The notes under the pieces are model-generated. The model did not search any database and was not told where the DNA came from. It worked only from the letters and a program-made list of their open reading frames with translations. Both the position numbers and the translations under genes were made by a program. DNA of 10,820 nucleotides from Pseudomonadota bacterium (GTDB lineage Bacteria; Pseudomonadota; Gammaproteobacteria; Burkholderiales; Gallionellaceae): positions 1 to 10,820 of the forward strand of contig JAJZSA010000072.1 of NCBI GenBank assembly GCA_021822115.1, in the 5' to 3' direction. The stretch's first letter is position 1. Every line of letters starts with the position of its first letter. Shown in pieces: positions 1-6,598 of the stretch.

Positions 1-2
1 TG

Positions 3-596
3 GAAAGCTATATCGGTCTGGTGGAGGTCGGCGTCGGCCTGCTGCCCGCCGGTGGTGGCTGCAAGGAGATGGCGCAACGTGCATCCAACGAAGCGCACAA
101 CTTCAGCAGCGACAATCGCGTGGACATCTTCCCCTACGTGCGCCGCTACTTCCAGCACATCGCCATGGGCGAGGTCGCCAAGAGCGCCGAGCTGGCAAGA
201 GAGATGGGTTACTTGCGGCCCAGCGACCGCATCGTGATGAACAAGTTCGAACTGCTGCACATCGCCAAGCAGGAAGCCAAAGCGCTCAACGCCACCGCCT
301 ACCGCCCACCGCTGCACCAGCGCCAGATCGCCGTCGCCGGCCGCACTGGCATCGCCACGCTGAAGGCCGCCATGGTCAACATGCTGGAAGGCGGCTTCAT
401 CTCCGAGCACGACTACAACATCGGCTGCCGCGTCGCCGATACCTTATGCGGCGGCGATGTGGAAGCGGGGAGTCTGGTGGATGAACAATGGTTGCTCGAC
501 CTGGAGATCAAACACTTCATGGAACTGCTCGCCACCGACAAGACGCAGGCGCGCATCGAGCATATGTTGAAGAGCGGTAAGCCGTTGAGGAATTAA
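3..596 (+). CDS. Fused 3-hydroxyacyl-CoA dehydrogenase/enoyl-CoA hydratase, C-terminal part (5' end outside window)
   Basis: This is the last 197 residues of a beta-oxidation enzyme; the frame is open to the left edge, so the start is not in the window. The first visible residues, ESYIGLVEVGVGLLPAGGG followed by KEM, match the oxyanion-hole/catalytic-glutamate region of the crotonase fold in the roughly 790-800 residue proteins that carry the dehydrogenase first and the hydratase last (FadN type, opposite domain order to E. coli FadB). The rest is the helical C-terminus of that family, including the stretch AYRPPLHQRQIAVAGRTG. Known role: hydration of trans-2-enoyl-CoA and NAD-dependent oxidation of 3-hydroxyacyl-CoA in the cytoplasm. 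Its usual partner, a FadA-type thiolase, lies 3 kb downstream on the same strand. Family recognition is from memory, with no alignment run. Confidence 0.88.
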   Translation, partial: ESYIGLVEVGVGLLPAGGGCKEMAQRASNEAHNFSSDNRVDIFPYVRRYFQHIAMGEVAKSAELAREMGYLRPSDRIVMNKFELLHIAKQEAKALNATAYRPPLHQRQIAVAGRTGIATLKAAMVNMLEGGFISEHDYNIGCRVADTLCGGDVEAGSLVDEQWLLDLEIKHFMELLATDKTQARIEHMLKSGKPLRN

Positions 597-598
597 TT

Positions 599-1468
599 AT
601 GGCTATCAAAAAATTAATATTTGTTGATACGAATATTTGGCTCGATTTTTACAGAGCAAGAACAGAGGCTGGCTTGACCTTGCTTGATCATTTGGAAAAG
701 GTTTCTGATAGGCTGATTGTGCATTACCAGCTTGAAATGGAATATAAGAGGAATCGTCAAGCTGCAATCATAGAAGGAATGCATGAGTTAAAGCCTCCTA
801 CGCATATACCCCGCCCAGGAATGTTTTCCGATGCTAAGACAGCCAAAGCACTTCAGGGTGATATTAAAGCAGCGACAAGTAGGGTAAAGGCATTAAAAGC
901 AAAGTTAGGAAAAGCTCTCGCTGATCCCGTTAATCATGACCCTGTGTATAAAGCATGCCAACGGCTATTCCACGCGGAAACTAATCTTGTTTTGACTAGA
1001 AATGATCCGTTCCGGCATGTCATCCGTAGGCGCGCATTCAGGCGCTTTATGCATGGGTGCCCTCCTAGAAAAAAGGGTGATACTTCGATTGGGGATGCTT
1101 TGAATTGGGAGTGGATGATTGAGTGCGCTCTTCGTAATGAGGCAGAACTTGTAATAGTTTCTCGTGATTCCGACTACGGTGCTTTATTTGAGGATAAGGC
1201 ATACATCAATGACCACCTCCGGCAGGAATTTTCCGAACGCGTAAGTCGCAGACGAAAAATATTGCTTTATACGAAGCTGTCTGAAGCACTAAAGCATTTC
1301 GAAATTCCTGTTACTGATGAAGAAGCGAAAGAAGAAGAGGCAATTGTGAAATCCTCACCTGTTTCAACACAAATTGATAGCGTGGTTGAACAGAAAAAAT
1401 CATTTTTTGACTATATAAGAGAGCTTGATGAATTGATAAGGGAGAGGGAAACCCCCAAACCGTTATAG
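599..1468 (+). CDS. PIN-domain protein (DUF4935-like), AT-rich, probably acquired
   Basis: The 289-residue product opens with a PIN-type first strand, IFVDTNIWLD (Asp10, Asn12). Further acidic residues stand where PIN nucleases bind metal: Glu46/Glu48 in LEMEYKRN, Asp166 in GDALNWEW, and Asp190/Asp192 in VSRDSDYG. GDALNWEW plus SRDSDYG resembles DUF4935-like PIN proteins. The known family role is metal-dependent RNA cleavage, often as a toxin or defence nuclease; the target here is unknown. About 120 residues between the first acidic cluster and Asp166 are basic and helical, and the tail after residue 240 is acidic. ATG lies 2 bases after the upstream stop, and its ribosome site (TGAGGA, 586-591) is inside the upstream gene, so translation may be coupled. 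Codons are strikingly AT-rich (many ATA, TTA, AAA) unlike both neighbours, which suggests transfer. No antitoxin-like small gene is adjacent. Confidence 0.82.
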   Translation: MAIKKLIFVDTNIWLDFYRARTEAGLTLLDHLEKVSDRLIVHYQLEMEYKRNRQAAIIEGMHELKPPTHIPRPGMFSDAKTAKALQGDIKAATSRVKALKAKLGKALADPVNHDPVYKACQRLFHAETNLVLTRNDPFRHVIRRRAFRRFMHGCPPRKKGDTSIGDALNWEWMIECALRNEAELVIVSRDSDYGALFEDKAYINDHLRQEFSERVSRRRKILLYTKLSEALKHFEIPVTDEEAKEEEAIVKSSPVSTQIDSVVEQKKSFFDYIRELDELIRERETPKPL

Positions 1469-1489
1469 AAAATATGTGTTTTCAAGTCT

Positions 1490-1536
1490 ATTCAATTCCA
1501 GGAGGAGAGCCATTGGGGTCAGCATCGGAATTGAAT
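1490..1536. repeat. 10-bp perfect inverted repeat with 27-nt spacer
   Basis: ATTCAATTCC at 1490-1499 is exactly the reverse complement of GGAATTGAAT at 1527-1536. There is no T-run after the right arm, so this is not a convincing intrinsic terminator. The spacer contains a purine-rich AGGAGGAG and the string TTGGGGTCAG, which resembles repeats I associate with REP-associated transposase (RAYT) loci. It could be a remnant of a mobile element marking the right edge of the AT-rich insertion. The inverted repeat is seen directly; its origin is inference. Confidence 0.5.
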
Positions 1537-1584
1537 TTACAGTTATCAGTTCGGTGAGATTTGAGCAAGAAAGGTAAGCAACAG

Positions 1585-2436
1585 ATGTTTTCGCAAGATG
1601 TGACACAAGCCGATTTCGAGGATAAGGTCATCGCAGCCTCGTTCCGGCAGCCGGTGGTGATCGATTTCTGGGCGCCGTGGTGTGCGCCGTGCAAGGTGTT
1701 GAAGCCTTTGCTGGAGAAGTTGGCTGAGGAGTATGCGGGCAAGTTCGTGCTGGCGAAGGTGAACTCGGACGAGAACCCGGATATATCGGCGCAGTTCAAG
1801 GTGCGCGGTATCCCGGCGGTGAAGGCGGTGGTGAACGGCCAGGTGGTGGATGAGTTCACCGGGGCGTTGCCGGAAGGGCAGGTGCGCGCGTGGCTGGACA
1901 AGATCATTCCCAGCCCGGCGGAGGAGTTGCGCCTGGCGGCTCAGCAGCGTTGGGCGGCGGGCGATGGCGACGGGGCGTTGCAGTTGCTGGCGCAGGCTTC
2001 GCAGCTCGATCCCGGCAACGAGTGGGTGCGCGTGGATAGCGCGGAGATTCTGCTGGGGCAGGGCAAGGCGGAGGAGGCGCGTGCCTTGCTGGAGAGTCTG
2101 CGCGACTTCGATATCTTGAAGGATGCGCGCGTGTTGCAGTTGCAGGCGCAGGCGCGTTTGTCGCAAGCGGCGGCGGGCGAGGATGAAGCTTCATTGCGCG
2201 CGGCCATCGCCAAGGATGAGAACGATCTGGCGGCGCGCCTGCAACTGGCGAACCTGCTGGTGGCGGCGAACCGTGCGGCTGAGGGCATGGACGAGCTGCT
2301 GGAGATCGTGCGCCGCGACCGTTCTTTCCAGGACGACATCGGGCGCAAGACCTTGCTGGATGTGTTCAATCTGCTGGGCGGTACGGGCGAGCTGGTGATG
2401 AGCTACCGGCGCAAGCTGGCTAGTCTTTTGAATTGA
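1585..2436 (+). CDS. cnoX: Thioredoxin-TPR co-chaperone/oxidoreductase, CnoX (YbbN) type
   Basis: A 283-residue cytoplasmic protein with an N-terminal thioredoxin fold (about 1-108) and a helical TPR-like region (about 112-283). The active site is WAPWCAPCK with Cys33 and Cys36, and the cis-proline is Pro77 in RGIPAV. This order and length fit YbbN/CnoX, which binds unfolding proteins during oxidative stress and hands them to chaperones. The family is known to vary at the CXXC site: E. coli YbbN lacks it, while CXXC homologues can act as oxidoreductases. Both cysteines are present here, so redox activity is expected. ATG 1585 is preferred over TTG 1561 because AAGGT at 1571-1575 gives good spacing and the thioredoxin fold starts right after it. 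A pair of Ala/Leu/Glu-rich repeats with PGNEW and DENDLAARLQLA motifs supports TPR structure. Confidence 0.88.
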   Translation: MFSQDVTQADFEDKVIAASFRQPVVIDFWAPWCAPCKVLKPLLEKLAEEYAGKFVLAKVNSDENPDISAQFKVRGIPAVKAVVNGQVVDEFTGALPEGQVRAWLDKIIPSPAEELRLAAQQRWAAGDGDGALQLLAQASQLDPGNEWVRVDSAEILLGQGKAEEARALLESLRDFDILKDARVLQLQAQARLSQAAAGEDEASLRAAIAKDENDLAARLQLANLLVAANRAAEGMDELLEIVRRDRSFQDDIGRKTLLDVFNLLGGTGELVMSYRRKLASLLN

Positions 2437-2455
2437 CGGATTTCCCTGTTCCCGC

Positions 2456-2475
2456 GCCCGGTTTTCGGGCTTGTA
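2456..2475 (+). terminator. Weak hairpin after cnoX, possible terminator
   Basis: GCCCG (2456-2460) and CGGGC (2466-2470) can pair around a GTTTT loop, 20 bases after the cnoX stop. The following sequence is only moderately T-rich and lacks a clean U-tract, so termination would be weak. Confidence 0.3.
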
Positions 2476-2537
2476 CTTGCATTTTCCTGGCTGCAGATGG
2501 GGGCTGTTGCATTGCTGCCACGCAGGCTTTCCGCTAG

Positions 2538-2568
2538 TTGCAACGGTTCTGGGTTTTGCTTGTAGAAT
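2538..2568 (+). promoter_or_regulatory. Candidate sigma-70 promoter for the carbonic anhydrase gene
   Basis: TTGCAA (2538-2543) and TAGAAT (2563-2568) resemble -35 and -10 boxes but are separated by 19 bases, slightly long. A second AT-rich box, TATAAA at 2596-2601, has no good -35 partner. The 213-base gap between cnoX and the next gene holds nothing else I can name, and it is the only region here where an independent promoter for the carbonic anhydrase would sit. Confidence 0.35.
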
Positions 2569-2649
2569 CGCGGGCCGCCATCGCTCTGTTCGGCATATAA
2601 AAACCACAATAAGCTGTAATTTTTCCAACGAACTGTGAAGGGTAGAGAT

Positions 2650-3474
2650 ATGAAACTCAGGGAGAGTTATGTAGGCCTCGCATTGATCCTGGGCCTGGTT
2701 TCCGGCAGCGCGTTCGCGACGACTCATGGTCATGAGCATGAGCATGAGGCACATGGCCAGGAAGTGGCCGGGCCGGCATGTACGGGCTATGGCCCGCAGA
2801 CTCCGCGCGATATAGACAGCAAGTCCGGCGACAACAAGGTGACATTCAAGATGGCCCCGCCGGCATCCGAGATGCACCTGTGCAACATCCACTTCCATGA
2901 GAATGCCGAGCACAAGTCCAAAGACTTCTCCATCTATGCCGGCGATGGCCACGAAGGCTACGGCAGCGGCTATCAGTGCAACATGAGCAAGAAGCTGAGC
3001 AAGGCCGAGCTGGCCTGGACGGGCGACGGTGTGTGCAAGAGCGCACACGGCGACCTGAAGCCCGGCGACACCATCGAGGTGCACTATGTGCATACCACCT
3101 GCGACGTGCCTGGCGGCAAGGGCCTCGGTTCCTGCGTTTCGCCCAAGTGTTCGAACCCGGAGCTGCGTGTAGAAGCCCAGGTGTACACACTGGTGGCAGA
3201 AGGCGGTCTGGATTTCAATGCGATCCAGTCCGCAGCCACATTGCCGACCGATACCGGCAAGCCGGTCGAGTTTCTGGGGTCCACCACCGGCCCCAAGTAC
3301 AACGAGAGCGCTTGTTCCGAGTACCAGGTGACCTGGAGTGTGCGTCCTTCCTGCGCCAAGCTGAACATCAAGTCAGTCGGCGAATGGTGCAAGGGCAACA
3401 AGTATGAAGAAGACCACGCTCACGGCGTGCGCCAACTGGTGAAGACGCCCTCCCTGTTGTCCGAGATCAAGTAA
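2650..3474 (+). CDS. Secreted delta-class carbonic anhydrase
   Basis: The 274-residue product starts with a Sec signal peptide: a basic tip, a hydrophobic core (YVGLALILGLVSGS) and a signal peptidase I site after AFA (residue 23). The mature protein begins with a histidine-rich stretch (five His in residues 26-35). The block MHLCNIHFHENAEHK (His81, His83, His88), then HYVHTTC (His145, His148), resembles the delta-type carbonic anhydrase family first described in the diatom Thalassiosira weissflogii. There three histidines hold zinc; His81, His83 and His145 are the best candidates here. Ten mature cysteines (44, 79, 110, 129, 151, 162, 167, 222, 235, 247) suggest disulfides in the periplasm. 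The expected role is interconversion of CO2 and bicarbonate outside the cytoplasm, helping inorganic carbon supply or pH balance. ATG 2650 is chosen over GTG 2635 because the signal peptide begins there and GAAGGG (2637-2642) precedes it. A terminator follows, so the gene is probably monocistronic. Family assignment is from memory of the motifs. Confidence 0.82.
   Translation: MKLRESYVGLALILGLVSGSAFATTHGHEHEHEAHGQEVAGPACTGYGPQTPRDIDSKSGDNKVTFKMAPPASEMHLCNIHFHENAEHKSKDFSIYAGDGHEGYGSGYQCNMSKKLSKAELAWTGDGVCKSAHGDLKPGDTIEVHYVHTTCDVPGGKGLGSCVSPKCSNPELRVEAQVYTLVAEGGLDFNAIQSAATLPTDTGKPVEFLGSTTGPKYNESACSEYQVTWSVRPSCAKLNIKSVGEWCKGNKYEEDHAHGVRQLVKTPSLLSEIK
2731..2748 (+). repeat. Three tandem CATGAG hexamers coding for His-Glu repeats
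   Basis: Three perfect copies of CATGAG lie in frame within the carbonic anhydrase gene and encode three His-Glu pairs just after the signal peptide. An in-frame hexamer repeat could gain or lose units without breaking the frame. The resulting HGHEHEHEAH segment is a plausible metal-binding tail. Confidence 0.8.
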
Positions 3475-3488
3475 TCTACGGTACGTCG

Positions 3489-3529
3489 ACGAACGCCCCT
3501 TCCGTGCGAACGGAAGGGGCGTTCGTTTT
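3489..3529 (+). terminator. Strong rho-independent terminator after the carbonic anhydrase gene
   Basis: A perfect 16-bp stem (3489-3504 with 3511-3526) closes a 6-base loop TGCGAA and is followed by TTT; the right arm itself ends in CGT, giving TCGTTTTG. It begins 14 bases after the stop codon. It separates the carbonic anhydrase from the downstream thiolase operon. The symmetry means it could also act weakly on the opposite strand. Confidence 0.9.
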
Positions 3530-3540
3530 GGTGCTGTCGA

Positions 3541-3569
3541 TTTACCGGGGGCGGGGGCTGACGTATGAT
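3541..3569 (+). promoter_or_regulatory. Candidate sigma-70 promoter for the thiolase operon
   Basis: TTTACC (3541-3546, 4 of 6 to TTGACA) and TATGAT (3564-3569, 5 of 6 to TATAAT) are separated by exactly 17 bases. Transcription would begin near 3576, giving a leader of roughly 38 bases before ATG 3614. The position immediately after a strong terminator supports a new transcription unit. No FadR-like operator was recognised. Confidence 0.5.
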
Positions 3570-3613
3570 GCAGTTCATCTTTTCCGGCCCACTCGATGCG
3601 AAGGAGCAGTCCC

Positions 3614-4813
3614 ATGAGCAGACAGGTACAGGAAGCCTATATCGTCGCCGCCACGCGTACCCCGGTCGGCAAGGCGCCACGCGGCATGTTCCGCAACACC
3701 CGGCCGGATGATCTGCTCTCCCATGTGTTGACGCGCGTACTGGCGCAGGCGCCGTCGCTCGATCCCACGGCTATCGGCGATGTGATCGTCGGCTGTGCCA
3801 TGCCGGAGGCGGAGCAGGGCATGAACGTGGCGCGCATCTCGCTGCTGCTGGCCGGCTTGCCCAAGGAAGTGCCCGGCATGACGGTCAACCGTTTCTGTTC
3901 TTCCGGCTTGCAGGCGGTGGCGATGGCGGCGGACCGCATCCGTCTCGGCGAGGCCGATGTGATGCTGGCGGCCGGTACCGAGAGCATGAGCATGGTGCCG
4001 ATGATGGGCAACAAGGTGGCGTTCAATCCGGCCATCTTCGAACGCGACGAACGTTACGGCATCGCTTACGGCATGGGCCTCACGGCCGAGAAGGTGGCCG
4101 AGCGCTGGCAGGTGTCACGCGAGGCGCAGGATGCCTTCGCCTTGCAGAGCCATCAGCGCGCCATCGCGGCCATCGACAACGGCGAGTTCGCCGACGAGAT
4201 CTCGCCTTATCCGCTCATCGAACATGTGCCGGACCTGGGCAGCCGCGCAGTGCGGGTGCAGGCGCGCGAGGTGGCGCAGGACGAAGGTCCGCGCGCCGAT
4301 ACCAATCTGGAAGCGCTGGCGAAGTTGCGCACGGTGTTCGCCAAGGATGGCTCGGTGACAGCGGGCAACAGTTCGCAGATGTCGGATGGCGCGGCCGCGG
4401 TGTTGCTGTGCAGCGAAGCGGCGCTGAAGCGTTACAACCTGACGCCGATCGGCAAGTTCCTGGGGTTCAGCGTGGCCGGCGTGCCGCCGGAGATCATGGG
4501 CATCGGGCCCAAGGAGGCCATCCCGCGCGCGTTGAAGCAAGTTGGTCTGCAATTGCATGATATGAGCTGGATCGAACTCAACGAAGCGTTCGCCGCGCAA
4601 TCGCTGGCGGTGATCAACGATGTCGGCCTCGATCCCGAGCTCGTCAATCCGCTGGGCGGCGCCATCGCGCTCGGCCATCCGCTGGGCGCGACCGGGGCGA
4701 TCCGCACCGCCACGCTGTTGCATGGGCTGCGTCGCCGCAAGCAGAAGTACGGCATGGTGACCATGTGCATCGGCACCGGCATGGGCGCGGCCGGTATCTT
4801 CGAAGCGCTGTAA
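3614..4813 (+). CDS. fadA: Acetyl-CoA C-acyltransferase (3-ketoacyl-CoA thiolase)
   Basis: A 399-residue cytoplasmic thiolase that cleaves 3-ketoacyl-CoA with CoA to release acetyl-CoA, the last step of beta-oxidation. All catalytic elements are present: nucleophile Cys95 in NRFCSSGLQ, His355 in GHPLGATGA, and Cys385 in CIGTGMG. The NEAFA motif and the N-terminal AATRTPVGKA are also typical. The length is normal for the family. ATG 3614 is chosen rather than the in-frame ATG 3596 because AAGGAG (3601-3606) sits 7 bases before it. It heads a tight cluster with an MFS transporter 12 bases downstream. Its natural partner, the FadN-type fused dehydrogenase/hydratase, ends at 596, so the pair is split by three unrelated genes. 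A biosynthetic acetoacetyl-CoA thiolase role is less likely given the partner nearby, but sequence inspection alone does not exclude it. Confidence 0.93.
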   Translation: MSRQVQEAYIVAATRTPVGKAPRGMFRNTRPDDLLSHVLTRVLAQAPSLDPTAIGDVIVGCAMPEAEQGMNVARISLLLAGLPKEVPGMTVNRFCSSGLQAVAMAADRIRLGEADVMLAAGTESMSMVPMMGNKVAFNPAIFERDERYGIAYGMGLTAEKVAERWQVSREAQDAFALQSHQRAIAAIDNGEFADEISPYPLIEHVPDLGSRAVRVQAREVAQDEGPRADTNLEALAKLRTVFAKDGSVTAGNSSQMSDGAAAVLLCSEAALKRYNLTPIGKFLGFSVAGVPPEIMGIGPKEAIPRALKQVGLQLHDMSWIELNEAFAAQSLAVINDVGLDPELVNPLGGAIALGHPLGATGAIRTATLLHGLRRRKQKYGMVTMCIGTGMGAAGIFEAL

Positions 4814-4825
4814 GCCGCTTTCCCC

Positions 4826-6022
4826 ATGACTACGCCATCTTCTACGCAGCGCATCCCGCGCGGTGTCTGGGTGCTCGGCGTGGTCAGTCTGTTGATGGAT
4901 GTCTCGTCCGAGATGATCCATAGCCTGTTGCCGATGTTCATGGTGTCGGTGCTCGGTATCAGCGTGTTGTCGGTGGGCATCATCGAAGGCCTGGCCGAAG
5001 CGACCGCGCTGATGGTCAAGGTGTTCTCCGGTGTGCTCAGTGACCGCTTGGGCAAGCGCAAGATGCTGGCGGTGCTGGGCTATGGCCTGGGCGCGCTGAC
5101 CAAACCGATGTTCGCGCTGGCGCAGGGCACTGGCCTGGTGCTCACTGCGCGCCTCACCGATCGTCTCGGCAAGGGCATACGCGGTGCGCCGCGCGATGCG
5201 CTGATCGCCGATATCACGCCGCCGGCAGTGCGCGGCGCGGCATTCGGTCTGCGCCAGTCGCTGGATACCGTGGGGGCTTTCCTCGGCCCCTTGCTGGCGG
5301 TGGGCTTGATGCTGCTGTGGGCGGACGATTTCCGCGCGGTGTTCTGGGTGGCGGTGATCCCTGGCATGCTGGCAGTGGCCTTGTTGTACTTGGGCGTGCG
5401 TGAACCGCCACGCACATCGACGAGCCCGCCGGCGATGCCGCTCCGCCGCGAAAACCTGCGCCGCCTCTCCCGGAGCTATTGGTCGGTGGTCGGATTCGGC
5501 GCCCTGTTCACGCTGGCGCGTTTCAGCGAGGCCTTCCTGGTGTTGCGCGCCGAGCAGAGCGGCGTGGCGATGGCGTTCGTGCCGCTGGTGATGGTGGCGA
5601 TGAACCTGGTCTATGCGGCTACCGCCTATCCTTTCGGCAAACTGTCCGACAGCGTCGACCATCGTCGTCTGCTGGCATGGGGCTTGTTGCTGCTGATCGC
5701 GGCCGATCTGGTGCTGGCGTGGGATGGCCACTGGTGGTTCGTGTTGCTCGGGGTGGCTTTGTGGGGCATGCACCTGGGCATCACACAGGGCTTGCTGGCG
5801 CGCATGGTGGCGGATAGCGCACCGCCCGAATTGCGCGGCACGGCGTTCGGATTGTTCAACCTGGTGAGCGGTTTGGCCATGTTGCTGGCGAGCGTGTTGG
5901 CGGGGGCGTTGTGGCAATTCCTGGGGGCGGCGAGCACTTTTTATTGCGGTGCCGCGATCAGTGTGGGGGCGCTGCTCTGGCTGCTGGGGCGGGATGCTAA
6001 ACTGCGCGCCGATTTCGATTGA
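4826..6022 (+). CDS. MFS transporter, substrate unknown
   Basis: A 398-residue inner-membrane protein with about 12 hydrophobic segments in two halves. It carries the major facilitator motif A in the loop between segments 2 and 3 (GVLSDRLGKRKM, about residues 69-80). A second conserved block, DRLGKGIRGAPRDALIAD (about 113-130), and an early DVSSEM (25-30) mark a common bacterial MFS subgroup whose substrates are not established. The half-repeat appears again as YPFGKLSDSVDHRR in the second half. ATG lies 12 bases after the thiolase stop with no clear Shine-Dalgarno sequence, so translation may depend on coupling to the thiolase. The start fits the family because the first membrane segment begins about 13 residues later. 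Whether it carries a lipid-related compound or a drug cannot be told from sequence. Confidence 0.88.
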   Translation: MTTPSSTQRIPRGVWVLGVVSLLMDVSSEMIHSLLPMFMVSVLGISVLSVGIIEGLAEATALMVKVFSGVLSDRLGKRKMLAVLGYGLGALTKPMFALAQGTGLVLTARLTDRLGKGIRGAPRDALIADITPPAVRGAAFGLRQSLDTVGAFLGPLLAVGLMLLWADDFRAVFWVAVIPGMLAVALLYLGVREPPRTSTSPPAMPLRRENLRRLSRSYWSVVGFGALFTLARFSEAFLVLRAEQSGVAMAFVPLVMVAMNLVYAATAYPFGKLSDSVDHRRLLAWGLLLLIAADLVLAWDGHWWFVLLGVALWGMHLGITQGLLARMVADSAPPELRGTAFGLFNLVSGLAMLLASVLAGALWQFLGAASTFYCGAAISVGALLWLLGRDAKLRADFD

Positions 6023-6034
6023 ACGGGAGTAGGC

Positions 6035-6598
6035 ATGAAGCGTATCGCGCTGTTGGGGTGGTTGTTGTGTCTGGGGTTGCCGGCGGCGGCGCTGGAAGTG
6101 GATGGGGTGAAGCTGGACGATATCCAGCAGGTGGCCGGGCAGTCGCTGGTGTTGAACGGCGCCGGCGTGCGTACCAAATGGTTGTTCAAGGTCTATGTCG
6201 GCGCGCTCTATCTGACCGCGCGCCAATCCTCGGCGGACATGGTGATCGCCGACGAGCATCCGCTGCGCATTGAGCTGCACCTGTTGCGCGAGCTGTCGGG
6301 CAAGAAGCTGTACGGTGCTTTCAACGAGGCGATCCAGGCCAATCACGATGGACGCGAGCTTTCCGCCATGCATGATGCCTTGCGTCAGATGGCCGCTATT
6401 TTCGATGCCGTGGGCAAGACGCAGAAGGGCGACGTGGTGACGCTGGATTACCTGCCCGCCACGGGTACCCAGGTGGCGGTGAACGGCAAGGTCTATGGGG
6501 TCATTGCGGGCGCGCAGTTCAAGCGTGCCTTGCTCAAGATATGGCTGGGTGGCAAACCGGCGCAGGAAGATCTGAAAAAGGCGATGCTCGGTGGTTGA
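6035..6598 (+). CDS. Chalcone-isomerase-like periplasmic protein
   Basis: A 187-residue protein with a signal peptide (MKRIALLGWLLCLGLPAAA, cleavage near residue 19, mature end LEVDG). The mature part follows the pattern of bacterial chalcone-isomerase-like domains: VLNGAGVRTKWLFKVYVGALYLT, then ELSGKKLYGAFNEAI, then GTQVAVNGKVYGVI and a C-terminal FKRALLKIWLGGKPAQEDLKKAMLG. Such proteins occur widely in bacteria that do not make flavonoids. In plants, members of the same fold bind fatty acids, so ligand binding rather than catalysis is plausible; that is inference. ATG has GGGAG 6 bases upstream and follows the MFS stop by 12 bases. The next gene starts inside its last codons. Confidence 0.85.
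   Translation: MKRIALLGWLLCLGLPAAALEVDGVKLDDIQQVAGQSLVLNGAGVRTKWLFKVYVGALYLTARQSSADMVIADEHPLRIELHLLRELSGKKLYGAFNEAIQANHDGRELSAMHDALRQMAAIFDAVGKTQKGDVVTLDYLPATGTQVAVNGKVYGVIAGAQFKRALLKIWLGGKPAQEDLKKAMLGG

Noticed and set aside
599..1468. A toxin-antitoxin pair with the PIN gene as toxin
   Set aside because: No small antitoxin-like gene lies on either side, and at 289 residues the protein is about twice the length of VapC toxins.
1561..1584. TTG 1561 as the start of cnoX
   Set aside because: It would add eight residues with no family support; ATG 1585 has better ribosome-site spacing and starts directly at the thioredoxin fold.
2191..3093. A 300-codon open frame on the - strand
   Set aside because: It is antisense to cnoX and the carbonic anhydrase and crosses their promoter region; no recognisable domain.
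3596..3613. ATG 3596 as the start of the thiolase
   Set aside because: The ribosome site AAGGAG lies after this ATG and points to ATG 3614.
4115..6373. A 752-codon open frame on the - strand, rich in His, Gln and Arg
   Set aside because: It runs antisense through the thiolase, MFS and chalcone-isomerase-like genes. Its His/Gln/Arg/Ala-rich, domain-free composition is what the reverse strand of GC-rich coding DNA produces, and the + strand genes have clear family motifs.
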